Source of the DNA: Ruegeria arenilitoris
Lineage (GTDB): Bacteria > Pseudomonadota > Alphaproteobacteria > Rhodobacterales > Rhodobacteraceae
Assembly: GCF_013032445.1 (NCBI RefSeq)
Contig: NZ_WQCA01000008.1
Location: 219,226-283,225 of the forward strand
DNA: 64,000 nt
Direction of reading: 5' to 3'
The notes under the pieces were generated by a model. It was not told the origin of the DNA. It did not search any database and was given only the letters and a program-made list of their open reading frames with translations. Within the stretch, counting starts at the first letter, position 1. Each line of letters starts with the position of its first letter. Position numbers and translations under genes: made by a program. Below are positions 52,994 through 61,067 of the stretch, in pieces.

Positions 52994-53850
52994 ATTGCGC
53001 CCTCCTTGCTCAAGCGTCCTTCGTGGCCCTGCGCGCGGCGAGACCGGCAGAAATCGGTGTCCGAACAGACAAACATCCGGTTGCCCGCGTCATCCATGAT
53101 CACCTCGTCCAGATAGCTGTCCTCGGCACCGCACAGGTCGCAGGGGTGGTCGGCCTTGGTGGCTTCGAACGGGTAATCTTCGAAATCGAGGCTGACGACC
53201 TGAGTATGCGGCGGCACCGCGTAAATACGCTGTTCCCGCCCGGCCCCGAACAACTGGATCGCGTCCATCTCAAGCTTGGGGTTGTCGAATTTCGGGATCG
53301 GAGACGGATCCATCACGTACCGCCCGGACACTTTCACCGGATAGGCATATGAGGTCGAAATCGCGCCGTGCTGGCTGATGTCTTCGTACAGCTTCACATG
53401 CATCAGGCCGTATTCCTCAAGGCTGTGCATCTTGCGCGTCTCGGTCTCGCGTGGTTCCAGAAACCGCAAAGGTTCGGGGATCGGCACCTGATAAACAAGG
53501 ATCTGATCCTCGGTCAGCTTCGCTTCGGGGATGCGGTGGCGGGTCTGGATGACTGTGGCGTTTTCGGTTTCCTCGGTTGTTTCAACGCCTGCGGTGTTCT
53601 CAAAAAACTTACGAATTGAAACGGCGTTGGTGGTGTCATCTGCGCCCTGATCGATCACTTTGAGAGTGTCGTCCGGCGTCAAAGTCGCGGCCGAGACCTG
53701 CACACCACCAGTGCCCCACCCATAGGGCATCGGCATTTCGCGACTGGCGAACGGTACCTGATACCCGGGTACGGCCAACCCCTTCAGGATGGCCCTGCGG
53801 ATCATTCGCTTGGTTTGCTCATCCAAATATGCGAAATTATATTCATTCAT
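52990..53850 (-). CDS. phnJ: alpha-D-ribose 1-methylphosphonate 5-phosphate C-P lyase
   Basis: This is a 286-residue radical-SAM enzyme that breaks the C-P bond. The C-terminal cysteines are spaced C-x2-C-x21-C-x5-C in CDLCGAED through VCSDTDFC, the known cluster and thiyl positions. The N-terminus NFAYLDEQTKRMIRRAILKG is typical. There is no clear Shine-Dalgarno. It is set apart from phnI by 253 bases, unlike the tight spacing elsewhere in the operon. Confidence 0.96.
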   Translation of the reverse strand: MNEYNFAYLDEQTKRMIRRAILKGLAVPGYQVPFASREMPMPYGWGTGGVQVSAATLTPDDTLKVIDQGADDTTNAVSIRKFFENTAGVETTEETENATVIQTRHRIPEAKLTEDQILVYQVPIPEPLRFLEPRETETRKMHSLEEYGLMHVKLYEDISQHGAISTSYAYPVKVSGRYVMDPSPIPKFDNPKLEMDAIQLFGAGREQRIYAVPPHTQVVSLDFEDYPFEATKADHPCDLCGAEDSYLDEVIMDDAGNRMFVCSDTDFCRSRRAQGHEGRLSKEGAI

Positions 53851-54103
53851 TTTGGTATCACTTTGTTTTTACTGGTGTTGGTGTGGGCATATTCCTGAGT
53901 TGTTTTTTCGTAATATCTCTTATGATCTATATCGTGTGGCGACGGGTTCACTCGCGACGGCGACAGAGCGCCATGCGTCGCGATACAACAGGCCATTGGA
54001 GTGCGATTGAGCCTTCGCAAGACAATTTTGTTTCCCGAGAAAGGCCAATCCAAGAGCCGAGTGGGCAAAATTCCGCCTACAGAAACAAAGGGGCGCATTA
54101 GCG
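53851..54103. other. 253-bp spacer between phnI and phnJ with a possible small membrane frame
   Basis: The rest of phnG-N has overlaps or gaps of up to about ten bases, but here 253 bases interrupt it. Its half next to phnJ is AT-rich. On the plus strand, a 90-codon frame starts at 53829 inside phnJ and covers it. It encodes a hydrophobic run (VGVGIFLSCFFVISLMIYIV) followed by a basic stretch RRVHSRRRQSAMRR. There is no clear ribosome site. On the minus strand nothing gene-like is visible. It may be a regulatory leader for phnJ, a small gene or a remnant. Confidence 0.35.
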
Positions 54104-55195
54104 TCATTCTGCAGCCTCTTTCAATGCGGTCCGTTCCTCCGCTTCGCGGCGCAGCTTGCGGACCAGTTCCAATTCGGACTGGAAATCGACGTAATGCGGT
54201 AGCTTGATATGTTCGAGGAACCCGGTGGCCTGAATGTTGTCTGCATGGCTCAGGACAAATTCTTCGTCCTGCGCGGGGGCGCCCAGATTGTCCTCGCCCA
54301 GTTCCTCCCAACGCAATGCGCGGTCGACCAAGGCCATGGCGATGGATTTGCGTTCCGATTGACCAAAGACCAGCCCATAGCCTCGCGTGAACTGAGGCGG
54401 TTCAGTCTTTGAGCCCTTGAACTGGTTGACCGTCTCGCATTCGGTCACTTCAACCTCGCCGATCTCGATGGCAAAGCCCAGTTCGGGGATTTCCATCTCG
54501 ACCGCGACCTTGCCGATGCGCAATTCGCCGACAAAGGCGTGGTTGCGGGCATAACCGCGCTGGGTCGAATAGGCCATGCCCAGCACGAACCCCTCATCTC
54601 CCCGGGTCAGCGATTGCAGACGCAGGGGGCGATTGGCCGGGAATTCCATCGGTTCGCGGGTCAGGTCGCCGGGGGTGGCATCGCTGAAAGGTTCGTCCTG
54701 AATGATGTCCTCGCCCTTGAGGAACTCGGTGATATGCGGCGTTGGCTCCATGCGCGGCTGTGCTTCGGGGGCTGCCGGAACCTCGCCCTCGGCGGCCAGT
54801 TTGAAGTCCAGCAGGCGGTGTGTGTAGTCGAATGTCGGCCCCAGCACCTGCCCGCCCGGCGCATCCTTGAACGTGGCTGAGATGCGGCGGTCACAGGTCA
54901 TCTCTCCGGTTTCCACCGGGTTGGAATAGCCAAACCGGGGCAAAGTCGTACGGTAGGCGCGCATCAGAAAGATCGCCTCGATCAGATCACCACGCGCCTG
55001 TTTGATCGCCAGCGCTGCCAAGTCCGGGTCGTATAACGAGCCCTCTGCCATCACCCGGTTCACCGCAAGCGACAGCTGTTCGCGGATTTGGTCGATGCTC
55101 AACTCGGCAATGTCAGGCGACCCGCGGCGTTCCTCAGCCAACCAGGCATGAGCGTTTTCGATGGCCCTTTCACCACCTTTGACGGCTACGTACAT
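54104..55195 (-). CDS. phnI: C-P lyase core protein PhnI
   Basis: This is a 363-residue PhnI, the nucleosidase-like core subunit that links phosphonate to ribose of ATP. MYVAVKGGERAIENAHAWLA is the classic N-terminus. Later conserved parts are AFVGELRIGKVAVEMEIPEL and ATGFLEHIKLPHYVDFQSEL. A near-complete match to family length is seen. It starts four bases after the phnH stop. Confidence 0.95.
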   Translation of the reverse strand: MYVAVKGGERAIENAHAWLAEERRGSPDIAELSIDQIREQLSLAVNRVMAEGSLYDPDLAALAIKQARGDLIEAIFLMRAYRTTLPRFGYSNPVETGEMTCDRRISATFKDAPGGQVLGPTFDYTHRLLDFKLAAEGEVPAAPEAQPRMEPTPHITEFLKGEDIIQDEPFSDATPGDLTREPMEFPANRPLRLQSLTRGDEGFVLGMAYSTQRGYARNHAFVGELRIGKVAVEMEIPELGFAIEIGEVEVTECETVNQFKGSKTEPPQFTRGYGLVFGQSERKSIAMALVDRALRWEELGEDNLGAPAQDEEFVLSHADNIQATGFLEHIKLPHYVDFQSELELVRKLRREAEERTALKEAAE

Positions 55196-55198
55196 TGT

Positions 55199-55774
55199 CT
55201 AACCCTCCGCATTGATCAGCGTGCTGCGCGGCAGGGCCGCAAGCCTGTCATCGCATGTGAAGAAAAAATCGCAGCCCAGAGGGTAAAGCGCCGCGTTCGC
55301 CTGAAGCGCAGGCACGTCCGGCAGGGAAAGATGCGCCGTGTCTTTAATTCCCGGGCCAGTTAGTGCCGCTCCCGCTTGCTGCAGGTCGTCGCATTCGACA
55401 ATCAGAGTGGCCGAGCGGTCAGGATACTCTGGTGTTCCGATGCGATATTGGGTCAGCGTCCCAAGGGCCTGCCATGTTCCAACGGCAAAGTCCGCCTCCG
55501 ACGCCACCGCAATCGGCGCGCCCGTGTGGAAGGTCAGCCACTGGCGCACGGCATCCGTGTTCAAACCGCCCGCCAGATGCACGCGCGTATCCGGATCACA
55601 CAAAGTCAGCAGCAAAGTGCCCGCTGCGACAGACAAGGGCGCAGGTGGCTGGGTGCCCGAGATCAAGCGGATGACACCCGGCCGCGCCATGACTGTCATT
55701 GCAGCACGGAAGGCATAGGCTGCATCGATCGGCGCGTTTTTGAACCCGCCCGAGAACTGAGTTTGCGCGTTCAT
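55199..55774 (-). CDS. phnH: C-P lyase core protein PhnH
   Basis: This is a 191-residue PhnH subunit. Visible family parts are GGFKNAPIDAAYAFRAAMTV, LLLTLCDPDTRVHLA, GTPEYPDRSATLIV and the C-terminal PLGCDFFFTCDDRLAALPRS. It forms part of the PhnGHIJ complex. The ATG at 55774 overlaps the phnG TGA by one base and has GGAGAGG upstream; an in-frame TTG one codon earlier is ignored. Confidence 0.93.
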   Translation of the reverse strand: MNAQTQFSGGFKNAPIDAAYAFRAAMTVMARPGVIRLISGTQPPAPLSVAAGTLLLTLCDPDTRVHLAGGLNTDAVRQWLTFHTGAPIAVASEADFAVGTWQALGTLTQYRIGTPEYPDRSATLIVECDDLQQAGAALTGPGIKDTAHLSLPDVPALQANAALYPLGCDFFFTCDDRLAALPRSTLINAEG

Positions 55775-56232
55775 CAATCCTCTCCCCGTACCAGCGTAAA
55801 GAACTCGACCTTCGTTGCCGCCGCTTTCGCGGCCCGGTCTGTACTGGCGGCCTGCATCTGCTGGCTGAGCGGTAAGATCACCCGGGCGCGAATGTCCCCG
55901 GCTGCGTCGGTCTGCATCATCGCGTCGATCAGCGCTGCGGCCTCAGCCTTGCGCTTTGACCGGCCCTGCACATAGCCATGCCCGACCGTTCCGTCCGTCA
56001 GCACCAGCGAACACCGCGTGACGGTCATTTCACCAAGATTGAACGGCGCGCCGGTACCGCCTGTCCGCCCGCGCACCATGACGCCGCCAACCTCAGGGCT
56101 ACGGAGCCAGTCAAAGCTCGGGGGGGCGCCAACTTCGCCCCACAACTCCATCAACGCCCCCTTCGGGGCACGGGCCAGCAGGCCCATCCATTCCTTGCGC
56201 TCGGCGATAGCTATGTTCTGTTGATCCGCCAT
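55774..56232 (-). CDS. phnG: C-P lyase core protein PhnG
   Basis: This is a 152-residue PhnG, first gene of the C-P lyase run. ERKEWMGLLARAPKGALMEL, the GxxMVRGRTGGTGAPFNLGE stretch and VGHGYVQGRSKRKAEAAALI are family landmarks. AAGAGG lies a few bases before the ATG at 56232; the upstream in-frame ATG at 56271 lies inside the operator region. A Pho-box-like element and phnF-type half-sites lie upstream. Confidence 0.93.
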   Translation of the reverse strand: MADQQNIAIAERKEWMGLLARAPKGALMELWGEVGAPPSFDWLRSPEVGGVMVRGRTGGTGAPFNLGEMTVTRCSLVLTDGTVGHGYVQGRSKRKAEAAALIDAMMQTDAAGDIRARVILPLSQQMQAASTDRAAKAAATKVEFFTLVRGED

Positions 56233-56249
56233 CGAAACCTCTTGGCCGG

Positions 56250-56279
56250 GTTGTCTATGTGAACTATACAACTAGACAA
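56250..56279. promoter_or_regulatory. candidate PhnF (GntR/HutC-type) operators
   Basis: Two overlapping dyads lie in the 103-base region between divergent phnG and phnF. GTTGTCTA (56250-56257) faces TATACAAC (56265-56272) with one mismatch. TTGTCTA (56251-56257) also faces TAGACAA (56273-56279) perfectly. These are close to the inverted sites used by HutC-type GntR regulators, so PhnF is the likely binder. Confidence 0.55.
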
Positions 56280-56319
56280 ATATTACACCCCGGAAGTGAG
56301 TCCCGCAATCCGCAACACT

Positions 56320-56337
56320 GTGAAAGTTTGGTGACAT
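56320..56337 (-). promoter_or_regulatory. Pho-box-like element upstream of phnG
   Basis: On the minus strand ATGTCAC-CAAA-CTTTCAC shows two 7-mers in an 11-base period. This matches the Pho box pattern CTGTCAT-N4-CTGTCAC in most positions. It lies about 90 bases before phnG and overlaps the phnF start codon. PhoB bound here would induce phnG-N under phosphate starvation and could hinder phnF. Confidence 0.6.
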
Positions 56338-57046
56338 GAGCAAAACACCGGTCTGGAAAAGCATCGCGCTTAGCCTGACCTCGGACATCGCCGAGGTGCG
56401 TTATAACACCGGAGACCGCCTGCCGACCGAGGCGCAACTAGCCGCACAACACGGGGTTAACCGGCACACAGTACGGCGCGCGCTGGCAGATATGGCAGAA
56501 CAAGGGTTGGTGCATCCAAGACGCGGCGCGGGTGTGTTTGTGGCCGCACGCCCGACCGATTATCCGATTGGAAAACGGGTCAGATACCACAAAAGCATCT
56601 CGGCCAGCGGCAAGATACCGGGTAAGACGATCCTCTCGCTGACAACACGTGTGGCGGACGATGCCGAGGCCGAGGCGCTGGACCTGGCCCGGGGCGACAA
56701 GGTGCATGTCTATGACGGGTTGTCACTGGCCGATGGTCAACCCATCGGTCTGTTTCAGAGCGTCTTTCCGGCAGACCGCCTGCCTGACATTCTGGCAGCT
56801 CTGCAAGACACGCAATCCGTGACCAAAGCGCTGCAACGCTGCGGCGTCGCGGATTACACCCGCGTTTCCACCCGCCTGACTGCGCGGGCTGCAACTGCAA
56901 CCCAGGCTCTGCACCTGCAATTGCCCGAAGGTGCGCCGGTGCTGTTTTCAGCCGGGGTGAACGCTGACCTGTCTGGTGCGCCGGTCGAGTACGGGCGCAC
57001 CGTTTTTGCCGGGGAGCGGGTGACGCTGACATTGAACGACGACTAA
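56336..57046 (+). CDS. phnF: GntR-family phosphonate regulator PhnF
   Basis: This is a 236-residue GntR/HutC regulator. The winged helix has DRLPTEAQLAAQHGVNRHTV and DMAEQGLVHPRRGAGVFVA. The C-terminal UTRA ligand domain covers about 90-230 and ends ...YGRTVFAGERVTLTL. It is divergent from phnG. It probably represses the phn operon in the absence of a phosphonate or pathway product. Confidence 0.92.
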   Translation: MSKTPVWKSIALSLTSDIAEVRYNTGDRLPTEAQLAAQHGVNRHTVRRALADMAEQGLVHPRRGAGVFVAARPTDYPIGKRVRYHKSISASGKIPGKTILSLTTRVADDAEAEALDLARGDKVHVYDGLSLADGQPIGLFQSVFPADRLPDILAALQDTQSVTKALQRCGVADYTRVSTRLTARAATATQALHLQLPEGAPVLFSAGVNADLSGAPVEYGRTVFAGERVTLTLNDD

Positions 57047-57112
57047 GGCGGCAAGGACCTCCCGCCCATCTTCGACCTCCTTGCGGAGGCTTCATCCCGT
57101 TGGGCGCAGCCG

Positions 57113-57136
57113 ATGCTCCTGCGGGTGCGGGAGCAT
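57113..57136. terminator. hairpin between convergent phnF and acyltransferase genes
   Basis: ATGCTCC and GGAGCAT form a perfect 7-bp stem around a ten-base loop, followed by TTTCC on the plus strand. It lies in the 113-base region between phnF (+) and the hexapeptide acyltransferase (-). It could serve as a weak terminator for phnF. Confidence 0.4.
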
Positions 57137-57159
57137 TTCCATTCGCTGGTTCGGCAGAC

Positions 57160-57774
57160 TTATTCGTGTTTTTCGAGAAAGGCTTCGGCGCCAAGCGATC
57201 GGAAGTCCGACAATGCGGCGCGCAGGCGTGTGTTGTCCCAGTCCCACCAGGCCAAAGCCAACATCCGCTCAGTAATATCTTCGGGAAACCGGCGGCGGAT
57301 TGGTTTGGCTTTCACACCGCCGACAATAGTGTAAGGATCGACATCCTTTGTTACCACAGCGCCCGAGGCAACCACCGCACCATGACCAATCGTCACCTCC
57401 GGCTTGATGATCGCCGCGTGGCCGATCCATGTGTCATGGCCGATCACGGCTTTGCGACTGGCACGATAGGCGAACCAGTCCTGATCATCTTCGGCATCGT
57501 CCCAGTAGTCAGCAGACCGGTACAGGAAATGGTGCTGAGACGCCTTTTCCATCGGGTGGTCCGTTGCTCCGATCCGCGTGAAGCTGGCGATATTGGCGAA
57601 TTTACCGATCTCGGCATTGGCGATATCGCAGGTCCGGTCGCAATAGGAGTAATCCCCCCAGACCGAGTTCGCGACGCGACTACCCGCGCCGATTTCGACA
57701 TATTCCCCAAAACTGCTGTTCGTGATCTGGCAATCGGGATGAATGAACGGTTCGTATGGGCGCAGGCGTGGCAT
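57160..57774 (-). CDS. phosphonate-locus hexapeptide acyltransferase
   Basis: This is a 204-residue left-handed beta-helix acyltransferase. Hexapeptide repeats appear as CQITNSSFGEYVEIGAGSRV and AIIKPEVTIGHGAVVASGAV, then KAKPIRRRFPEDI near the end. This class is common in phn operons and may acetylate aminophosphonates or an intermediate; the substrate is unproven. AAGGACG stands before the ATG at 57774. It is the last gene of phnC-D-E-E. Confidence 0.85.
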   Translation of the reverse strand: MPRLRPYEPFIHPDCQITNSSFGEYVEIGAGSRVANSVWGDYSYCDRTCDIANAEIGKFANIASFTRIGATDHPMEKASQHHFLYRSADYWDDAEDDQDWFAYRASRKAVIGHDTWIGHAAIIKPEVTIGHGAVVASGAVVTKDVDPYTIVGGVKAKPIRRRFPEDITERMLALAWWDWDNTRLRAALSDFRSLGAEAFLEKHE

Positions 57775-57793
57775 TGTCTTTCGTCCTTGGTCT

Positions 57794-59155
57794 TTACGGC
57801 TGCGGTTGTGCTTTCGCGACGCGCGGCTTGCGCTTTTTGTCCGTCTCACCTTGGATCAGACGCCGCCGCAGCCAGCCCGAGAACCAGTCCATCAGCATGA
57901 CCATCAGGATGATCAGGACGATGTAATAGGCCACCTCTTCCCAATCCTTCTGGGTGATAATCGCCTGCGTCAGCAGCAATCCGATACCGCCGCCAGTGAT
58001 CGCACCGATAACAGTGGCGCTGCGAGTGTTTGATTCGAGGAAATAGAGCAACTGGCTCAGCAGCACCGGCGTCACCTGCGGGATCACACCAAACCGATAG
58101 CGTTGCGGAGCATTAGCCCCGGTGGACTGCACGCCCTCGATCTGCTTGTTGTCCACGTTCTCCAGCGCTTCCGAGAAGATCTTGCCGAAGGTTCCGGTGT
58201 CAGTCACCAGAATGGCCAGCGCACCGGTCAGCGGTCCGGGCCCAAAGGCACGGGCCAGAACCACAGTCCAGATCAACGCATCCACGCCACGAACGAAATC
58301 GAACACGCGGCGAGTGGCAAAGCGCACGGTTTTCACAGGGTTAAAGTTGCGCGTCGCCAGAAAGGCCAGCGGCAGGGCGAACATGGCGGCTCCCAAAGTG
58401 CCCAGAAACGCCATCAGGATGGTTTCAAAGATCGCCCAGGCCACGTCCTGATGCCGCCACATCTTGTTGGCCCAGAAATCGTTCAGGATCGCACCAGCCT
58501 CACCGTTCATGGCCCGCCCAGCTAACTCAGGGAAAGACTTGCCGTAGTACGGGCTGTCGAGCGTGAACCAGAACAGTTCCCAGCCGGTAAAATACCTGAA
58601 AACCTCAGACCGGTTGCGGGTAACAGTCAAGCGGCCCGCATCCGTGGTAACCGTCAAGCGGTTCTTGGACACGCTGATCCACTCTGGCACGTCGCCTGCA
58701 GGCAATTCCGCTTGCACCCCGGCAGAACGGGTCGGCGTTGCCCGGACGATGCCATAGCCGGGAATGTCATATTCCACCGTTTCGGGACCAAAGCGCACGA
58801 CATGGCCGTCTTCCAGATCAATCACCGTGGTCTCGCCCAACGTCACCCAGTCCGGGGCCTGACCTTCGGGGTAGGTACCCTTGCGCTCGCCCTCGATAGC
58901 GGCAGACACTTCGCCCGAGCGGTTGTCTCTCTCGATATGGGTTTTGTAGCTGTAGCTGTCCGCCACCAGCGTCTTGCCGTTTTGCCAGTTCGCCTGCGCG
59001 GCCAGCCCCGACACGTCGAAAGCAATGAACACATAGACCAGATAGGCCAGAACCAGCGCAGGCAGGCCGAAATTCACCAGCCTTTTGCGACTGAAAATGC
59101 GATCCGCCTCGGCCTTGAGCTCATCAACGGTCAGGTTGGTTGCAAAGGTGCTCAT
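57794..59155 (-). CDS. phnE: phosphonate ABC transporter permease (long form)
   Basis: This is a 453-residue permease. An N-terminal span (LPALVLAYLVYVFIAFDVSG) is followed by a ~170-residue soluble stretch with repeated beta-like segments. The BPD-type permease domain comes after it (FETILMAFLGTLGAAMFALP, then VTDTGTFGKIFSEALENVD, the coupling loop). The extra domain makes it longer than PhnE of E. coli. It overlaps the shorter PhnE by four bases and probably pairs with it. Confidence 0.92.
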   Translation of the reverse strand: MSTFATNLTVDELKAEADRIFSRKRLVNFGLPALVLAYLVYVFIAFDVSGLAAQANWQNGKTLVADSYSYKTHIERDNRSGEVSAAIEGERKGTYPEGQAPDWVTLGETTVIDLEDGHVVRFGPETVEYDIPGYGIVRATPTRSAGVQAELPAGDVPEWISVSKNRLTVTTDAGRLTVTRNRSEVFRYFTGWELFWFTLDSPYYGKSFPELAGRAMNGEAGAILNDFWANKMWRHQDVAWAIFETILMAFLGTLGAAMFALPLAFLATRNFNPVKTVRFATRRVFDFVRGVDALIWTVVLARAFGPGPLTGALAILVTDTGTFGKIFSEALENVDNKQIEGVQSTGANAPQRYRFGVIPQVTPVLLSQLLYFLESNTRSATVIGAITGGGIGLLLTQAIITQKDWEEVAYYIVLIILMVMLMDWFSGWLRRRLIQGETDKKRKPRVAKAQPQP

Positions 59156-60033
59156 GCCGTGGCTCCTTTTTCTGCCCCGTGGGCCAGACGGTCGCGCAGA
59201 TATCCGGAAATTTGATCCACTACGACGATTGTGACGAAAAGAAGGATGAAAATGGCCGCCGCCTCATCATAGCGCCCCTGCCCCCAGGACATCGCGTTTC
59301 GCAGCTCGTACCCCAGACCACCTGCGCCGACGAAACCCAGGATGGCCGAGGCGCGGATGTTGATCTCGAACCGCAGGAGGGCATAGCTGACGTAATTCGG
59401 CCCAACCTGCGGGATCACGCCCAGATACATGCGCTGTGACCAATTGGCGCCGACCGATTGCAGCCCCTCGACCGGTTTGAGCGAGGCGTTTTCGTTCACT
59501 TCGGAGAACAGTTTACCCAGCGCGCCCGCCGTGTGAACGGCGATGGCGATCATCGCGGGCACCGGGCCGCCGCCCAGAACAAAGATCAAAACCAGCGCGA
59601 TTACAATCTCGGGGATGGCCCGGAAGATGTCCGAGATTCGCCGGAACAGCGGGATCAGCGACGGCCAATAGGCCATGCCCCGCGTCGCCATAAGCGCCAG
59701 AAACGTGCCCACGATGGTGCCAATCAGGGTCGATGCCGCAGCGATGTTCAACGTCTCGACCAGCGCCGGGAAGAACTCGACCAGATTGGCGGGCATCTCG
59801 GCGATCTTTTCCCAAGCCTCCGAAAGAACCTCGGCCGGATAGTCCAGAATCCGGTGCCAGCCGTCGATGAAGCTGCCCGCGTTGCGATCGTCAGCCGTAC
59901 GAAAACCCGCAGCCATCAAGGCCACGAACAGGATCAGGAGGATACCACCATAGACCCGTTTGCGTCGCGCCATCGCGGTGTATTCGTCGCGGATCTGATC
60001 GACGGTCGGGGACCCAGCAGTCAGGTCTGTCAT
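59152..60033 (-). CDS. phnE: phosphonate ABC transporter permease
   Basis: This is a 293-residue permease with six likely spans. VYGGILLILFVALMAAGFRT is the first. The permease core includes IAAASTLIGTIVGTFLALMA and the coupling loop AGALGKLFSEVNENASLKPV. A second phnE lies just downstream. It follows phnD after 67 bases that hold a terminator-like hairpin, so it is probably made at a lower level than PhnD. Confidence 0.93.
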   Translation of the reverse strand: MTDLTAGSPTVDQIRDEYTAMARRKRVYGGILLILFVALMAAGFRTADDRNAGSFIDGWHRILDYPAEVLSEAWEKIAEMPANLVEFFPALVETLNIAAASTLIGTIVGTFLALMATRGMAYWPSLIPLFRRISDIFRAIPEIVIALVLIFVLGGGPVPAMIAIAVHTAGALGKLFSEVNENASLKPVEGLQSVGANWSQRMYLGVIPQVGPNYVSYALLRFEINIRASAILGFVGAGGLGYELRNAMSWGQGRYDEAAAIFILLFVTIVVVDQISGYLRDRLAHGAEKGATA

Positions 60034-60049
60034 GGAATGCTCCTGAGTG

Positions 60050-60082
60050 GAAAAACGGGGCCCGGTTTTTCACCGGACCCCG
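60050..60082 (-). terminator. terminator-like hairpin between phnD and phnE
   Basis: On the minus strand CGGGGTCCGGT and ACCGGGCCCCG form an 11-bp stem with one mismatch and a five-base GAAAA loop, followed directly by TTTTT. This is a good intrinsic terminator inside an operon. It would let only part of the transcripts reach phnE, keeping the binding protein in excess. Confidence 0.75.
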
Positions 60083-60100
60083 ATCATTGGATATGCAGGC

Positions 60101-61003
60101 TTAGTTGGACTTCAGCTTGCGTGCTTCGATGATGACTTCGTAGGCGTCATGGGTGATCGGATCAAAGCTCTTGGCTTCGCCCGCGGCCACGCCGTAGAAG
60201 CAATCCTGGTCTTTCTCGCTCAGAGTGTCCCACAGCTTGGTCACTTTGGCCTTTACGTCGTCAGGCAGTGCCTTTCGGACCACAACCGGGCCTTCAGGGA
60301 TCGGTTTGGATTTCCAGATTTCGACCATGTCGTTCATGTCGACCAGACCGGCATCCACGGCGCGGCGCAGGGCACCCGACTGGTAGCCGTCTTCCCATTC
60401 ACCCAGACCGTCGGCCCAGGTCACGCCACCGTCAACGTCGCCGTTGTTGACTGCAACGATGGTCTGCTCGTGACCGCCGGTGAACTTCACTTCACCGAAG
60501 TAGTCGCCCGATTCCATGGTCGAGCCGGTAGCGGCAGGGATTTCGATCGAAGGGATCAGGTAACCCGAGGTCGAGTTCGGGTCACCGAAACCAAAGGTCT
60601 TGCCCTTCATGTCTTCCAGCGAGGTGATGCCGCTGTCCTTGCGGGCAAAACCAACCGAGTAATAGCCGTAGCCGCCGTCGGTGTTCACCTTGACCAGAAC
60701 CGGTTCAACGGCTTCGGGGTCAGACAGATAGGTTTTCGCGTAACCCGACGCACCCAGCCAGGCCACGTCGATGGTGCCGCCCAGCAGGCCTTGGATCACA
60801 CCGTTATAGTCGGCAGGTGCGAACAGTTTGGTTTCAACGCCCAGCAGTTCTTCGGTGTAAACACGCAGACATTCGTTGTTGTTCAAACGGTCCTGAGCGT
60901 TCTCACCGCCCAGAATGCCGATGCGGAATTCGCTGATTTCTTGGGCCATGGCAGGTGCGGCCAGTGCAGTGGTCGCCGCCAGCGCAGCAATCAGGTTTTT
61001 CAT
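60101..61003 (-). CDS. phnD: phosphonate ABC transporter substrate-binding protein
   Basis: This is a 300-residue periplasmic binding protein. The signal peptide is MKNLIAALAATTALAAPAMA. The mature part has FRIGILGGENAQDRLNNNE and DVAWLGASGYAKTYL, the PhnD ligand region, then KGKTFGFGDPNSTSGYLIP. It delivers phosphonates to the PhnE/PhnC channel. Hairpins flank the gene on both sides. Confidence 0.93.
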   Translation of the reverse strand: MKNLIAALAATTALAAPAMAQEISEFRIGILGGENAQDRLNNNECLRVYTEELLGVETKLFAPADYNGVIQGLLGGTIDVAWLGASGYAKTYLSDPEAVEPVLVKVNTDGGYGYYSVGFARKDSGITSLEDMKGKTFGFGDPNSTSGYLIPSIEIPAATGSTMESGDYFGEVKFTGGHEQTIVAVNNGDVDGGVTWADGLGEWEDGYQSGALRRAVDAGLVDMNDMVEIWKSKPIPEGPVVVRKALPDDVKAKVTKLWDTLSEKDQDCFYGVAAGEAKSFDPITHDAYEVIIEARKLKSN

Positions 61004-61030
61004 CTGTCTTTCTCCAGGTTGATGTGCCGG

Positions 61031-61057
61031 CCTTTCATCGGGCCGGTCGATGAAAGG
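61031..61057 (-). repeat. perfect hairpin between phnC and phnD
   Basis: CCTTTCATCG and CGATGAAAGG form a perfect 10-bp stem around a seven-base loop. There is no T-run after it on the minus strand, so it is more likely an mRNA-processing or 5'-stabilising structure for the phnD message than a terminator. Confidence 0.55.
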
Positions 61058-61067
61058 GGTGGTCGGC

